From Glycine soja (Eukaryota; Streptophyta; Magnoliopsida; Fabales; Fabaceae), in NCBI RefSeq assembly GCF_004193775.1, contig NC_041016.1, forward strand, positions 34,003,640-34,067,639: 64,000 nt of DNA. Direction: 5' to 3'. Positions 32,239 through 42,629 of this stretch are shown here, one piece after another. The translations under genes were made by a program, and so were the position numbers. The notes under the pieces are model-generated. The model ran no database searches and was not told where the DNA came from. It saw only the letters and a list, made by a program, of their open reading frames with translations. Numbering within the stretch: position 1 is the first letter of the stretch; every line of letters begins with the position of its first letter.

Positions 32239-32613
32239 TGTGCCATCATGACATAGGTAAGTATGCACATGGCTCAACTTATTTCTGATGCCATCCACTA
32301 TTTGCAGGGATCGCGCCCACAAGACACCCAGTGGACCCGAAGAAGTCCAACAGGGCTCTGGGGTTTCCAGCTCTGGTTACGGGCCTCTATCAGTCCTACA
32401 GGGTGCCCGTCCCCCCAGCAAGGTCATGCCATCGTGACATAGGTAAGTATGCACATGGCTCAACTGATTTATGATGTCATCTACTATTTGCAGGGATCGC
32501 GCCCGCAAGACACCCAGTGGACCCAGAGAATTCCAACAGGGTCCTGGGGTTTCCAGCTCTGATTACGGGCCTCTTTCAGTTCTACGGAGTGCCCATCGCC
32601 CCCAACAAGGTCA
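32239..32613 (+). repeat. 186-bp tandem duplication containing an intron-like segment
   Basis: Copies start at about 32241 and 32427 (GCCATC(A/G)TGACATAG). Each contains GTAAGTATGCACATGGCTCA, a short AT-rich stretch and CTATTTGCAG, a complete donor-to-acceptor intron signature of about 55-60 bp, followed by GGATCGCGCCC. The flanking exon-like part reads through CCAGTGGACCC and GGGGTTTCCAGCTCTG. Confidence 0.75.
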
Positions 32614-32825
32614 TCAAGCCCCCTACAAACCAAGCTTTCATTAAGAAGTATTGCGCCCCCAGGCAGGCGCAGGGCGAGACACCACAGCAGTCTGGGGATG
32701 GCCGGCAGCGAGCAACAGATGCACTGCCACCACCTTTAAAGCCCCTCATCTCATCTACAAAGGCTGGAGCGTTGCCTACGACCCGTGGCCGACCAGCAGG
32801 CGACCAAGTCCAAAGCCAAAGGTAA
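32517..32825 (+). pseudogene. Retroelement-associated ORF fragment, function unknown
   Basis: Reads as LGFPALITGLFQFYGVPIAP, KVIKPPTNQAFIKKYC and RQAQGETPQQ, followed by a Pro-rich end. The style matches C-terminal parts of plant-transposon-protein ORFs that are common in soybean repeats; this is recollection, not a search. It follows the intron-like segment of the second duplication copy and shifts frame near 32760. The first methionine is not certain to be a start. Confidence 0.4.
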
Positions 32826-32909
32826 GCAAAAGTACTAGGTCCGTGATCGACAAGTTATCACGCGTCCAGCTCAAGACGTTAAAGAAGCGCTACAAGGAGG
32901 CAACCTAGA

Positions 32910-34063
32910 ATTGGCTACGAAGATGCTCCCTGTGAAGCAGTCCAGGAAGGGCACCATCGAAGAGGATTCCAATATGGCCCCACAAGCTGACACAGGCTTT
33001 GACAAACACCGATTCCAGAGCATGGAACATCAATAGCATTTCGAGGCCATCAAAGGATGGTCACACCTCAGATAGATGCAGGGGCAGCTAAGGGATGATG
33101 AATTTCCGCACTTCCTTGGAAGAGGTGGAGCCATACAACCAGGATCGCCAAACTTGTGATTTATCCTTCATTAATGCTTTCAGTTCTTCTATTATTTTGT
33201 TATTTCCCTTGTGATCTGACATTATCTACTTCCAATTATTATGTCCATTGTGATTAAACTGAACATGCAGTTATTTGTCACATTGCGAGTAATTTATCAC
33301 TTTGGGCATATGGTCGTACTTACTTTACGAAGATTTTTTTGAAACACAAAAAAAATGTGTAGGTCTTGTACCCTTTCGTTCACATGCCTTTTTCAAAAAG
33401 ATGTAATCTTGGGCATCAGCTGTGCCCAGGTTACAAGCTCTTTTTAATCTTTAGGAGAAAAAAAAAACAAAAACAAACAAGAACAAAAAATATATCTTTT
33501 GGCTGAAAAGCCAGCACGCTTTTGAAAAGAAATAACTTTCAGCTTTTCTTTGAAAAAGATTCAATGATCATAACACCAGTTTTTGAAAAAAAATGTGTAT
33601 GCACCTGAAGGGTGAATGCTGTGAAAATTTTCCCGAACGCCCAAAATGGACTCGGATGAATGCATGAATTGATAAAAGAACATGTTTTCGAAACACTAGG
33701 TTGACTTAAATAGGGAAAATGAATCCTGAGCCCTAGTGTCACATGACCATAAAAACTTGGTGCTTGAGTGTCCACATGGGTGCATGCATGACCAGTTTTG
33801 CATAAAATTTCCTAATCATCATTGTTGCATGTGTGTCACGGAAATAATATGGGACATCCCCTTTATCCCTGAGCCGCTGGCCAAACCAACACCCTGACAT
33901 ACATCATGTCCAGCCATTCTACAAGCCTTGAGCTAAAATCCCAACTCACCATAAACCTTGACCCAGGATGAGAATTTCCATCCTTTCCCTCGAAAGAAGG
34001 AATGGTGGGGTCTCCTAAGAAAGAAGGGTGACTCACTGTTGAGCTGCTAACACATTTCAAAAA
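32910..34063 (+). other. Ogre element B 3' region, no gene recognised
   Basis: AT-rich stretches with A-runs (33355, 33460, 33580) and a GC-richer part at 33840-34030. I see no coding similarity, tRNA or clear terminal repeat. Confidence 0.5.
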
Positions 34064-34074
34064 CAAAAAAAGAG

Positions 34075-34225
34075 AGAAGAAAGTTCCCGATCAAAGATCG
34101 GAAGAAAAAGAAAGTTCCCGATCAAAGATCGAAAGCAAACAAAAGAAAAAAGAAAGTTCCCGATCAAAGATCGGAAGAAAACAAAGGAAAAAAAATCCCA
34201 TATCAAAGATCGGAAGAAAATGAAA
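34075..34225 (+). repeat. Short tandem repeat with embedded palindrome
   Basis: Four units of about 35-45 bp built on AAGTTCCCGATCAAAGATCGG (the last is decayed: CCCATATCAAAGATCGG). CCGATC-AAA-GATCGG is a perfect 6-bp inverted repeat in each good unit, spaced by A-rich filler of variable length. Confidence 0.85.
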
Positions 34226-34836
34226 GAATTATACGGAAGGGTCTTTGGACAAGACAAATATCCAAACAATATGGAATAGTCACAACCAAATAAGAAAAGA
34301 AAGGAAACCACGACTTGAAGTGGTCCTCTCCCTTTGATTGCCAACCAAAATCCTGTGCGTCGGTGACTTTTTTGCCCCACACTAAACAAAAACAGAAAAG
34401 GAAAAGGCCAAAACACTCAAAGCCAAATTTCCCACCAAAAGCACTATTCCCAAAAAAGGTCCTATTGATCCATGATCATGCATGTAATTTTTTATTTGAT
34501 AGTAAATGATTTGCAAAATCAAGTCATGACATATCTATGGTTCGGAATTAGGATAAAAAACTTGCTTGTGTGAGGTTTATACACTCGAGTGATTTTCTTC
34601 TATTTTGTTGGACCCAGTGTTTCCTCTAAATTGTCGTTTAGAAACGAAATGCTAACATCCAAAATCTCATTTATGGTTATGAGAAAATTTCATCAGCATA
34701 CTCTCCTCCCCCAATAGACACATTGTTTTTCACCAAAAATTATATGTTGCTATGATTAGTTGGAGGTTTTGTTTTTTAACTAAAGCATGTTCACATTTTA
34801 GTGAAAGAACACTGAGACTATTTTAGTCTTAAATTC

Positions 34837-34915
34837 AAGAACTACGTAGGTCTGAGTTCCTCATCACAAATTGAGGATACGTAGGAGCAAAAGCCTTGCT
34901 TTTGTCGACTGCCCC
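34837..34915 (+). repeat. LTR-derived segment inside the Ogre B 3' region
   Basis: GAACTACGTAGGTCTGAG, CTCATCACAAATTGAGGATA, TACGTAGGAGCAAAAGCC and CTTTTGTCGAC match the LTR segment at 26319-26397 and at 22166-22245. It lies just before the 112-bp array. Confidence 0.75.
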
Positions 34916-34949
34916 ACTTTTTGCTATCGTGACCTGTGAGTCCGTTGGC

Positions 34950-36405
34950 ATGCGGAGACGCCCTATATGGTAACCCACACACACTCATTTACAATCCGTA
35001 AGAGTCAAAGCCCGATAGCATGCAGTGACTTACATCGTCACCTGCACCTTTCCCAGAGATGTCAACATCTTCTAGCCGGGACTACGAAAAAGTCTCATTT
35101 GCTATCCGTAAGACTCAAGAACCGATAGCATGCAGTGACTAACGTTGTCACCTGCACCTTTCCCGGAGATGTCAGCGTCTTTCGGCCAAGACTGCGAAAA
35201 AGTCTCATTTGCTATCCGTAAGACTCAAAGCCCGATAGCATGCAGTGACAAACATCGTCATCTGCACCTTCCCCGGAGATGTCAGCGTCTTCTAGCCGAG
35301 ACTGCGAAAAAGTCTCATTTTCTATCCGTAAGACTCAAATCCCGATAGCATGCAGTGACTAACATCGTCACTTGCACTTTTCCTAGAGATGTCAGCATCT
35401 TCCGGCTGAGATTGCGAAAAAGTCTCGTTTGCTATTTGTAAGACTCAAAGCCCGATAGCATGCAGTGACTAACGTCATCACCTACATCTTTCCCGAAGAT
35501 GTCAACATCTTCCAGTCGAGACTGCGAAAAAGTCTCATTTGCTATCCGTAAGACTCAAAGCCCGATAGCATGCAGTGACTAACATTGTCATCTGCACCTT
35601 CCCCAGAGATGTCAGCATCTTCTGGCCGAAACTGCGAAAAAGTCTCATTTGCTATTCGTAAGACTCAAAGCTCGATAGCATGCAGTGACTAACATTGTCA
35701 CCTGCACATTTCCTGAAGATGTCAACATCTTCCAGCTGAGACTGCGAAAAAGTCTCATTTGCTATCCGTATGACTCAAAGCCCCATAGCATGTAGTGACT
35801 AACATTGTCATCTGCACCTTCCTCGGAGATGTCAGCGTCTTCCGGCCGAGACTGTGAAAAAGTGTCATTTGCTATCCGTAAGACTCAAAGCCCGATAGCA
35901 TGCAGTGACTAACGTCGTCACCTACACCTTTCCCAGAGATGTCAGCGTCTTTCGACCGAGACTGCAAAAAAGTCTCATTTTCTATCCATAAGACTCAAAG
36001 CTCGATAGCATGCGGTGACTAACATCGTCATCTGCACCTTCCCCAGAGATGTCAAGGTCTTTTGGCTGAAACTGTAAAAAAGTCTCATTTGCTATCCGTA
36101 AGACTCAAAGCCCAATAGCATGCAGTGACTAACATCGTCACCTGCATCTTTCTCGGATATGTCAGTGTCTTTCGGCCGAGACTGCGAAAAAGTCTCATTT
36201 GCTATCCATAAGACTCAAAGCCCGATAGCATGCAATGACTAACGTCATCTGCATCTTTCCCGGAGATGTCAGCATCTTCCAGCTGAGACTGCGAAAAAGT
36301 CCCATTTGCTATTCGCAAGACTAAAAGCCCGATAGCATGCAGTGACTAGCGTCGTCACCTGCACCTTTCCCGAAGATGTCAGCGTCTTCCGGCCGAGACT
36401 TTTTT
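34950..36405 (+). repeat. Tandem array of about 112-bp units
   Basis: About 12-13 units of 110-113 bp: AAAAAGTCTCATTTGCTATC, CGTAAGACTCAAAGCCCGAT, AGCATGCAGTGACTAAC, CACCTGCACCTTTCCC and GAGATGTCAGCGTCTTC. Units differ by several substitutions each, so the array is older than the one in element A. A single related unit sits after that array at 1765-1850. Confidence 0.93.
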
Positions 36406-36420
36406 TAGTCTCACACTTTT

Positions 36421-36705
36421 GTTACCCTGACCTGTGAAGTCAGGTGGCAGGCGGAGATACCCGAGTGGTTATCCGTACAAAGACAACTTCTGTTAATCCT
36501 GACCCGTGAAGTCAGGTGGCAGGCGAAAATACCCTAAGTGGTTATCCGTACAAACACACTTCTGTTAATCTTGACCCAAGAAGTCAGGTGGCAGGCAGAA
36601 ATACCCCAAGTGGTTATCCGTACACACACAGTTCTACTACCCCGACCTGTGAGAAGCCAGGTAACATGCGGAGACGCCCTATATGGTAATCTGCACACAT
36701 TTCAA
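36421..36705 (+). repeat. Tandem array of about 71-bp units (related to element A array)
   Basis: Four units starting near 36421, 36492, 36563 and 36636: CTGACCTGTGAAGTCAGGTG, GCAGGCGGAGATACCC and AGTGGTTATCCGTACAAA. The GGAGATACC...GGTTATCCG core is the same as type A subunits at 62-1740. A diverged copy (TGACCTGTGAGTCC, GCGGAGACGCCCTATATGGT) also lies at 34930-34975, on the other side of the 112-bp array. Confidence 0.85.
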
Positions 36706-36718
36706 AGACAAAAATTTA

Positions 36719-36978
36719 TTCAGTGATTGCATGCCTTTAAAGGAGACGATGACCCTCATTTATATTTCGAAGACGACAATGTCTTCAGTCATTGCATGCC
36801 TTCAAAGGCGACAATGACCCTCATTTACATTTCAAAGACGAAAATATCTTCAGTCATTGCATGCCTTCAAAGGCGACAATGTCATCATCTACATGTCGAA
36901 GACGACAATGTCTTCAGTCATTGCATGCCTTCAAAAGGCGACAATGTCTTCATTTGCATTTCAAAGAAGACAATATCT
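36719..36978 (+). repeat. Tandem array of 65-bp units
   Basis: Four units of 64-65 bp at 36719, 36784, 36849 and 36913: TTCAGTCATTGCATGCCTTC, AAAGGCGACAATG, CATTTACATTTCGAAGACGA and CAATGTC. It is the third distinct array in the 3' region of this element. Confidence 0.9.
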
Positions 36979-37004
36979 TCACATCAAAAACTTCAATATC
37001 CTTT

Positions 37005-37202
37005 TCTGATGAGGACATGATCAAGAGCAAGGGCAAGGATCCACTTGAAGGACTTGGAGGGCCTATGACAAGGGCTGGAGCAAGGAAAGCCAAGGAAGCT
37101 CTTCAACAAGTGTTGTCCATACTATTTGAATACAAGCCCAAGTTTCAAGGAGAAAAGTCCAAGGTTGTGAGTTGTATCATGGCCCAAATGGAGGACGACT
37201 AA
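37005..37202 (+). pseudogene. Retroelement gag-like fragment
   Basis: Open frame reading KGKDPLEGLGGPMTRAGARK and AKEALQQVLSILFEYKPKF, stopping at 37202. A GPMTRAR/K..KEAL block is common at gag or gag-pol junctions of plant Gypsy elements. It is fused upstream to the 65-bp array, so the true start is lost. Family uncertain. Confidence 0.45.
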
Positions 37203-38300
37203 ATGGCACCACTTTGTCTCAATTTTAGAGTGTTTAGTTTGACTAAATAATGGCCCAATCCTTGTAAAGTTGGCTGACCAAAAATATGTTTTGGGTTAAT
37301 CAACTAAAAGGGCTTTAGTAGGTTTAGTTCAAGTTGTAATAAGGAACCAATTGGCAACCTAGGCATCAGCCTTTTGGGAGACCAAACGGTGGCTAACTTG
37401 TTGGCTGTTGGAGGTGACTTTTGGTTGCCACAATTTCAGTTACACTCAGCCATTAAGTTTTTTTTAATTCCCTAGGTTAATGGCATTAAGTTATTTTAAT
37501 TCTAGGTTAGTAGGTCATTACTAAAATCTGCTGTAAAGCTTCTATATAAGCTGAATCATTTTATCAATAAAGACAAGTTGAGTTTTATTCAGAAAATTAG
37601 AGTTTATCTCTTTTATCTTAGTGAGAGTGATTCTCCTAAATTCTTGAGTGATTCAAGAACACCCTGGCTGTATCAAAGGACTTTCACAACCTTTGTGTGT
37701 TGCCCTCACTGGAAAGAGTGATTCTTTCCTTCCTTTCATCTTCACCCTTGTTCTTTCAAACCACAATTCCAGAAAATCCACCTCTGCCCAGAATTATCTC
37801 ATGGCCATAACTCCCATTTTACGCACTCAAATTAAGTGATTCTTGAGCCTAAATTGAATTTCAAAACGAGACATTTCACCTCGTTTTGGAATCACCTCAT
37901 TTGGAGTCCTGTAGCTTCAGTTATTGCCATTTCTATATTTCTGTCCAGCCACCACTTAACCTACGTTTTACCATCCCATTCATCCATTTTATGCCAAGAA
38001 CCACCTTATTAAGACCCACGGAATTAACCACCTTATTTTGCATCCTTTCCTTAATCAATTTCCGCATTTTCCATCAAGGTTTAATCCTAGACGATCCTAA
38101 GTCAGCCCTTGTGCCATGAGGATTCATATCATTTTCCCCTGTGCTTTGTAGTACTCGACGTCCTTTGTTTGTACGCTTTAAAAAAAAAGGAGAGTGAAAA
38201 TGAAAATGAATTAAACGAGAAAAGAAGGAAGTTAAATATCTTCATGCCTTCACAGGTTTTATTGCTTGGATTTGCGCTAGTCGCCAGTCGGATAAAGATT
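37203..38300 (+). repeat. Probable LTR/3' end fragment of another retroelement
   Basis: Follows the gag-like fragment. It contains TATATAAG at 37543-37550 and CAATAAAG at about 37565, then AGTGAGAGTGATTCTCC, an arrangement like U3/R of an LTR. I could not find matching terminal repeats in the window, so boundaries are unknown. An A-run (TTTAAAAAAAAAGG) is near 38178. Confidence 0.35.
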
Positions 38301-38354
38301 CAGCTCGAACAAAATTAGTGTCTTATCTTTACTTCCCTTTTATCTCCAATAAAA

Positions 38355-38374
38355 GATAAGTAAAGAAGGGCAAC
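38355..38374 (+). other. Polypurine tract of Ogre element B
   Basis: AAGATAAGTAAAGAAGGG followed by CAAC directly before the 3' LTR. The same arrangement precedes the LTR of element A at 2154. Confidence 0.75.
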
Positions 38375-38836
38375 TATCATACCCTAATTTAGTCTGGGGA
38401 CCATTGTTTGTCGACATGCAACCTTCATTTAACCACCTCAAAATGCTTAACACCCATCGTTGTGGAATCCATAAAGTTCCGAGATGTTTTGGGAAGAAAC
38501 CGGTCAAAAACACGAAAATATGAGTGTATTTAGCAAAGTCAGGTATGTGTAAATAAACGGTTACACTCTAATTTCATCCGAGGACCATTGTTGATCACTT
38601 TGGAAGACTTAACACTCATCACGGTGGAATTCGTAAAGTTTCGTGATATTTCGGAAAGAAAGCAACCAAAAACACAAAAATGAGGGGTGAACTTATCAAG
38701 ATAGGGGTGTAAATAGAAATTCAAATCTAGGCCCTTCCGAAACATTTTGGAAGTTGGGTTGCTTAAGGAGGAAGCAACTGGGCGGCAAACTCCTCCACGT
38801 TTTGTTGAAAAATGATTTCCAGGGCTTCCGTAATAT
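38375..38836 (+). repeat. Ogre element B 3' LTR, truncated
   Basis: Starts TATCATACCCTAATTTAGTC (TG of the terminus changed to TA) and follows 24893-25354, including the diverged internal duplication. Similarity stops after GGGCTTCCGTAAT at about 38833. The missing 1.6 kb means no target duplication can be read. Confidence 0.8.
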
Positions 38837-39870
38837 AGTAAGAAACATTAAAATTGATCTCTAGCAAAATTACGGGACAATAGACTTAAACCGATAAAAT
38901 ATTGAAAATTGGATGCTTGTGTTTTGTACTTCTGATTAACGTAATTGAACATGTTGGACTTTTTGTACTAAATTGTTATTGTTTTGAATGAATAAAATTG
39001 AGTGTGTGATTTCTGGCATTATTTATTTGTTGCTTGTAAATTATATTTGGTGTGAAATTATATTTTGATATTTATATATATTTTTTATCTTTTATGTATG
39101 CGCTCTGAGATTGGGTCTGGGGGTGTCTGACCCTCGACAAGTTGTTTGTTTTAAATATTAGTTGATTGTGTTTTTAGCTATTATGTTGCTTGTGAGTTGA
39201 CAAAATACATGTTATTTTATTACTTGAGATATTAAGAGTGATTTTTTTGAGATTAATATGTATGCTTAAACCTCGTCTTCTTCTCTTATCGTTTAAATGT
39301 TTAAATATGATTGTTGTATGTTGCACGAGGGCTATGAACGCTATACAATGGTAGGAGAGAGAGGATCAAATGAAGAATAAGGAACCGAAGGTTCTATGCC
39401 ATTTGCAAATGATGAGATTGCATTGAGAAAGTGGATGATGGACAAAGATACATTGGGGTATAGTGGGTGGAGAGGTTCACAGGACCTAGGGGAATTAGCG
39501 AGTGGTGACTATCTAACTACCCGACACTTCTTATTTGCAATAAAAAAGAGAAAAGTTAATGCTTTCCAAATAATGTGTTTATTTTACTTTATTCTACTCC
39601 AATTAATTTATACAAAAATAAATTTAATTTTAATAATGTGTATTCTGTACAATTTATTATTTAATGAATTTTCAAAACAATATTTTCAGAGAAGAATTTA
39701 AGCTTTTACTGACGGTGTTTTATTTATCATGATGCTATATCAAAGTAGGTTGTTCTTTATCATGATCCTAGATCAAATCAAGTCATTCTTAGAATAAGAA
39801 AAGGAAGAAAGTTGTGGATATCTATTGCATAAAATTATTCTCAATTAGACACAAAGCATAAGAGCAAGAT
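38837..39870 (+). other. AT-rich spacer, no gene recognised
   Basis: Only short open stretches. One 101-codon frame at 39396-39701 (PFANDEIALRKWMMDKDTLG) has no family I recognise and ends in low-complexity residues; I do not call it. A conspicuous AATTACGGG near 38864 repeats the flank left of element B. Confidence 0.5.
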
Positions 39871-39874
39871 AAAT

Positions 39875-40125
39875 AACTTACTTTTTTACTTTTGTAAAAA
39901 GGTGGGATATATGAAGTAAAATTGTCCTGAGTACACTGTTTGGTGTGAGAAGAAGGTAAAATTCTCATTTTTGCATTTGTTTTAAAGTTAATTTAGTTTT
40001 CGTACCCTATGACATTTGGTGGGTAGATTCTAGTATCATTACTCACATAAGTATGTTTTTATAAGGTTGCTTATGGAGTCAATTGCCATAACCTTGAAAT
40101 TATTAAAATAGGTCATTTGATACTC
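39875..40125 (+). pseudogene. Decayed Copia gag zinc knuckle and protease
   Basis: In one frame the region reads YFCKKVGYMK-stop-NCPEY, a zinc knuckle C-x2-C-x4-H-x4-C with first Cys and His changed. About 80 bases on, PYDIWWVDSSIITHISM corresponds to the Copia protease block around D-S-G (Gly lost). Stops interrupt both, and upstream and downstream parts are unreadable. An old fragment. Confidence 0.55.
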
Positions 40126-42070
40126 AAAAATCAGTACGCAATTCAGATTTGCCAAGTTTACGCTCAAACTTAATTCTAACATTCAAAGTGATCTAAAATT
40201 CGATTTTTCTTAAATCTTACATGTTACCGTACATTTTCATACCTAATAAAATAATTTTTAAGGTAAAAAATTAAATAAAAACAGCCTATACACTAGTACA
40301 ACACAGTTCAAATTCGCACCAAAAATGAGGATGAATGGCCAAGTTTTGAGTTTTTTTGACAAGTTTAAGAGAACTTATTGGAGAAGTTTTGGTGTTGGTT
40401 ACAGGGTTATCATCTAATCACATGTTAGTCATGAAATGACTACTTGATTGACCTTGGTTCAGCCCATGGAACCGTGGCACTCCTTGCCTCAATTGGATAG
40501 TTTTGCTTTTTGTAAAACTACCAAAAATCAAAGGGATATGATTGTCAAAAATGGATATTTTCACTTTTTACCAAAAATTTTAATTTTATAATAATAGCCT
40601 TGATTATTACACTAACCTCACTAGGAATATGTGTACCTAGAGTGAACCCCACACAGAAAACACTCTTGCTCAAAGTTAAATTACATTGTTGCTGAGTGCG
40701 CAGTCCAATTTCGCTACACATGGAATTTTCGTTCAGGTAGTTTCCAATTTCCTCCAACTAACTAAATAAATTATTTACACTAAAAATAAATATGACCAAC
40801 ACAAAACTTATACAATTAATATCATACAGAGAATAAATTAAATCACACAAACATATAATTAAATTACATAGTGCATAATTTCCATTATCTAGTCCGTAAT
40901 AGTACAATTTATACGTGAAGAAAAATAAATTAAGAAGAAAATTTCAGGGTGTTACACGGTTAGAGTTTCAATAGTCAAAAAAACAATTCATCCAATTTCA
41001 TGAAATTGAAAAAATTCACAATTGACTCTTTTAAAATTGCAAGTTTGGGATTCCAAAAAAAAAATGAGTATTGAAGATAAGAGTGGTAGCAACAACTACT
41101 AATGAAAGAACAATAAATATATAATGTACAATTTATCTTTATGCTAAATTTAAAGACTCGAATAAGATATCTAGCATATCATTAATCTCCAATCTTTGGA
41201 TTGAAAGGTCTAACTGGATTTGGTACTCTCAACTCAATGATCAAACATTGGTAATTAGTTTTGTCAAACAATGGTTGTCTTTGGACACTCCATTGTTCAC
41301 ATGAAAAAATAATTTGATCATAAATTTTGTCAAACAATGATTGTCTTCAGACACTTCATTATTCACATGGAAAACAAATCTTATAATCACAACACATTTA
41401 CCATCACAAGCATGTAATTATCCGGCCAAATTGTGTCTTCCTTTAGGTTCAGCACAATTCACACCAACAATTCCATGCAATATCTATATAAATTTAATCA
41501 AATTAACCTATGCATCAGATGTTACTTTGACAACATGTTGTTTCAATTAATCCAACAAAAAATATTAGACAATTTAATTAAAATGGGAGGTCTTAAATTT
41601 ATCCAAATTTCACATCTATCTACAAAACCCAAAAATTGTATATTTGTATCAGAAGAGCCTGTTGATCATATATCACCGCCTAACAATCTTTAAATGAGAG
41701 AATGGCCTCAAAATATTTGTTAGATTTCAACTTTTCCAAACACATCAATATTAATATAGAAATTAATATTTTAACCACCAATTTGAAATCAATCACAAAG
41801 CTAATTAGGTTTGAAAATAAAAAATAAATAAATATACCAAATCACAGTGCTTTATGTATAATTGCAAAACGTTGATTACAACATATTATAATTAACCCAA
41901 TAATTCCACGTGATATTTGAAATATATATTGAACTAAATATCTCATGATATTTAAAATCCAAAATATACATAATATTATTTCCAAAACAACAATTTCTTT
42001 ACAAGATGCACCACAAAAATAATATTATGCAACTGCATCCAAATTGAATATCCAAGATTCCAAAAAGATT
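40126..42070 (+). other. AT-rich region, possibly internal part of a decayed Copia
   Basis: No gene recognised. A direct duplication of about 40 bp (TGTCAAACAATG(G/A)TTGTCTT) appears at 41263 and 41327. If 42086-42629 is a - strand 5' LTR, this would be its internal region, but no pol motif is readable. Confidence 0.35.
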
Positions 42071-42085
42071 TACTCTAATATCACT

Positions 42086-42629
42086 TGTAGGAAATTTTAA
42101 TCTTTAATCCTTATTTACGTATTATTTATTCTTTATGCGGAACAAAAAAAAATACATGTCTATATCCTAGAACAATAATACAAAAGCCTTGATAGCTACA
42201 TGTTTGATTATTATGTATTAAATAAAATATCTGGATCCGTAGTTGGTTCCTGATCAAAGTATTCTTCGATGATTATTGAATCATGAACAATCGATGAATA
42301 ATGTAGTTGACGGTCTTATGATTCTTCCTCAACCCAAAATCTCTCTATTCCACAAACGGAAATTGATAACTCTTCAAATGAAAAGAAAAGAAATTATGTG
42401 TGATGGTGCGGTACATTGGGACCGTAACCTTCTTATAGTGTATTAACCTAATAAGATTTTTATTATCCTCTAATGAATCAACAGTGGCATTTACTCATTT
42501 AAGCTCATATAACCTAATTTAATAGTGTAATGATTCACTATAAAATAAAAGTCACTAATAATAAATAACTTATATAGCTGTATTAAAATATTAACGCACA
42601 TTAATTAATTGAAACATAAAATTCCAACA
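42086..42629 (-). repeat. Degenerate Copia LTR with decayed primer site
   Basis: 544 bp with inverted ends (TGTAGGAAATTTT ... AAAATTCCAACA on the plus strand). Immediately left, ACTCTAATATCA is the complement of a Copia initiator-Met primer site with only transition-type changes (TGATATTAGAGT versus TGGTATCAGAGC). That makes this the 5' LTR of a - strand element. No partner LTR found. Confidence 0.5.

Larger units (their letters stand above)
24893..38836 (+). mobile_element. Ogre-like Ty3/gypsy (Tat lineage) element B, pol-deleted
   Basis: 5' LTR 24893-26953, primer site directly after it, long leader, internally deleted gag (28635-29842), then no protease, RT, RNase H or integrase at all. 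A long 3' region follows with at least six repeat arrays, a polypurine tract and the first 460 bp of the 3' LTR (38375-38836). The 5' flank is ACGGG; the far end is truncated so no target duplication can be confirmed. It is non-autonomous and would depend on related elements. The 3' region also seems to have taken in foreign retroelement pieces (37005-38300). Confidence 0.85.

Noticed and set aside
38855..38870. AATTACGGG near the end of Ogre B as a target duplication of the left flank (24884-24892)
   Set aside because: It does not abut the LTR similarity, which ends about 30 bp earlier, and the sequence beyond does not continue the interrupted RNase H. May be chance or a complex deletion.
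39396..39701. 101-codon open frame as a gene
   Set aside because: No family recognised, ends in low-complexity residues from AT-rich DNA, and no splice or promoter context.
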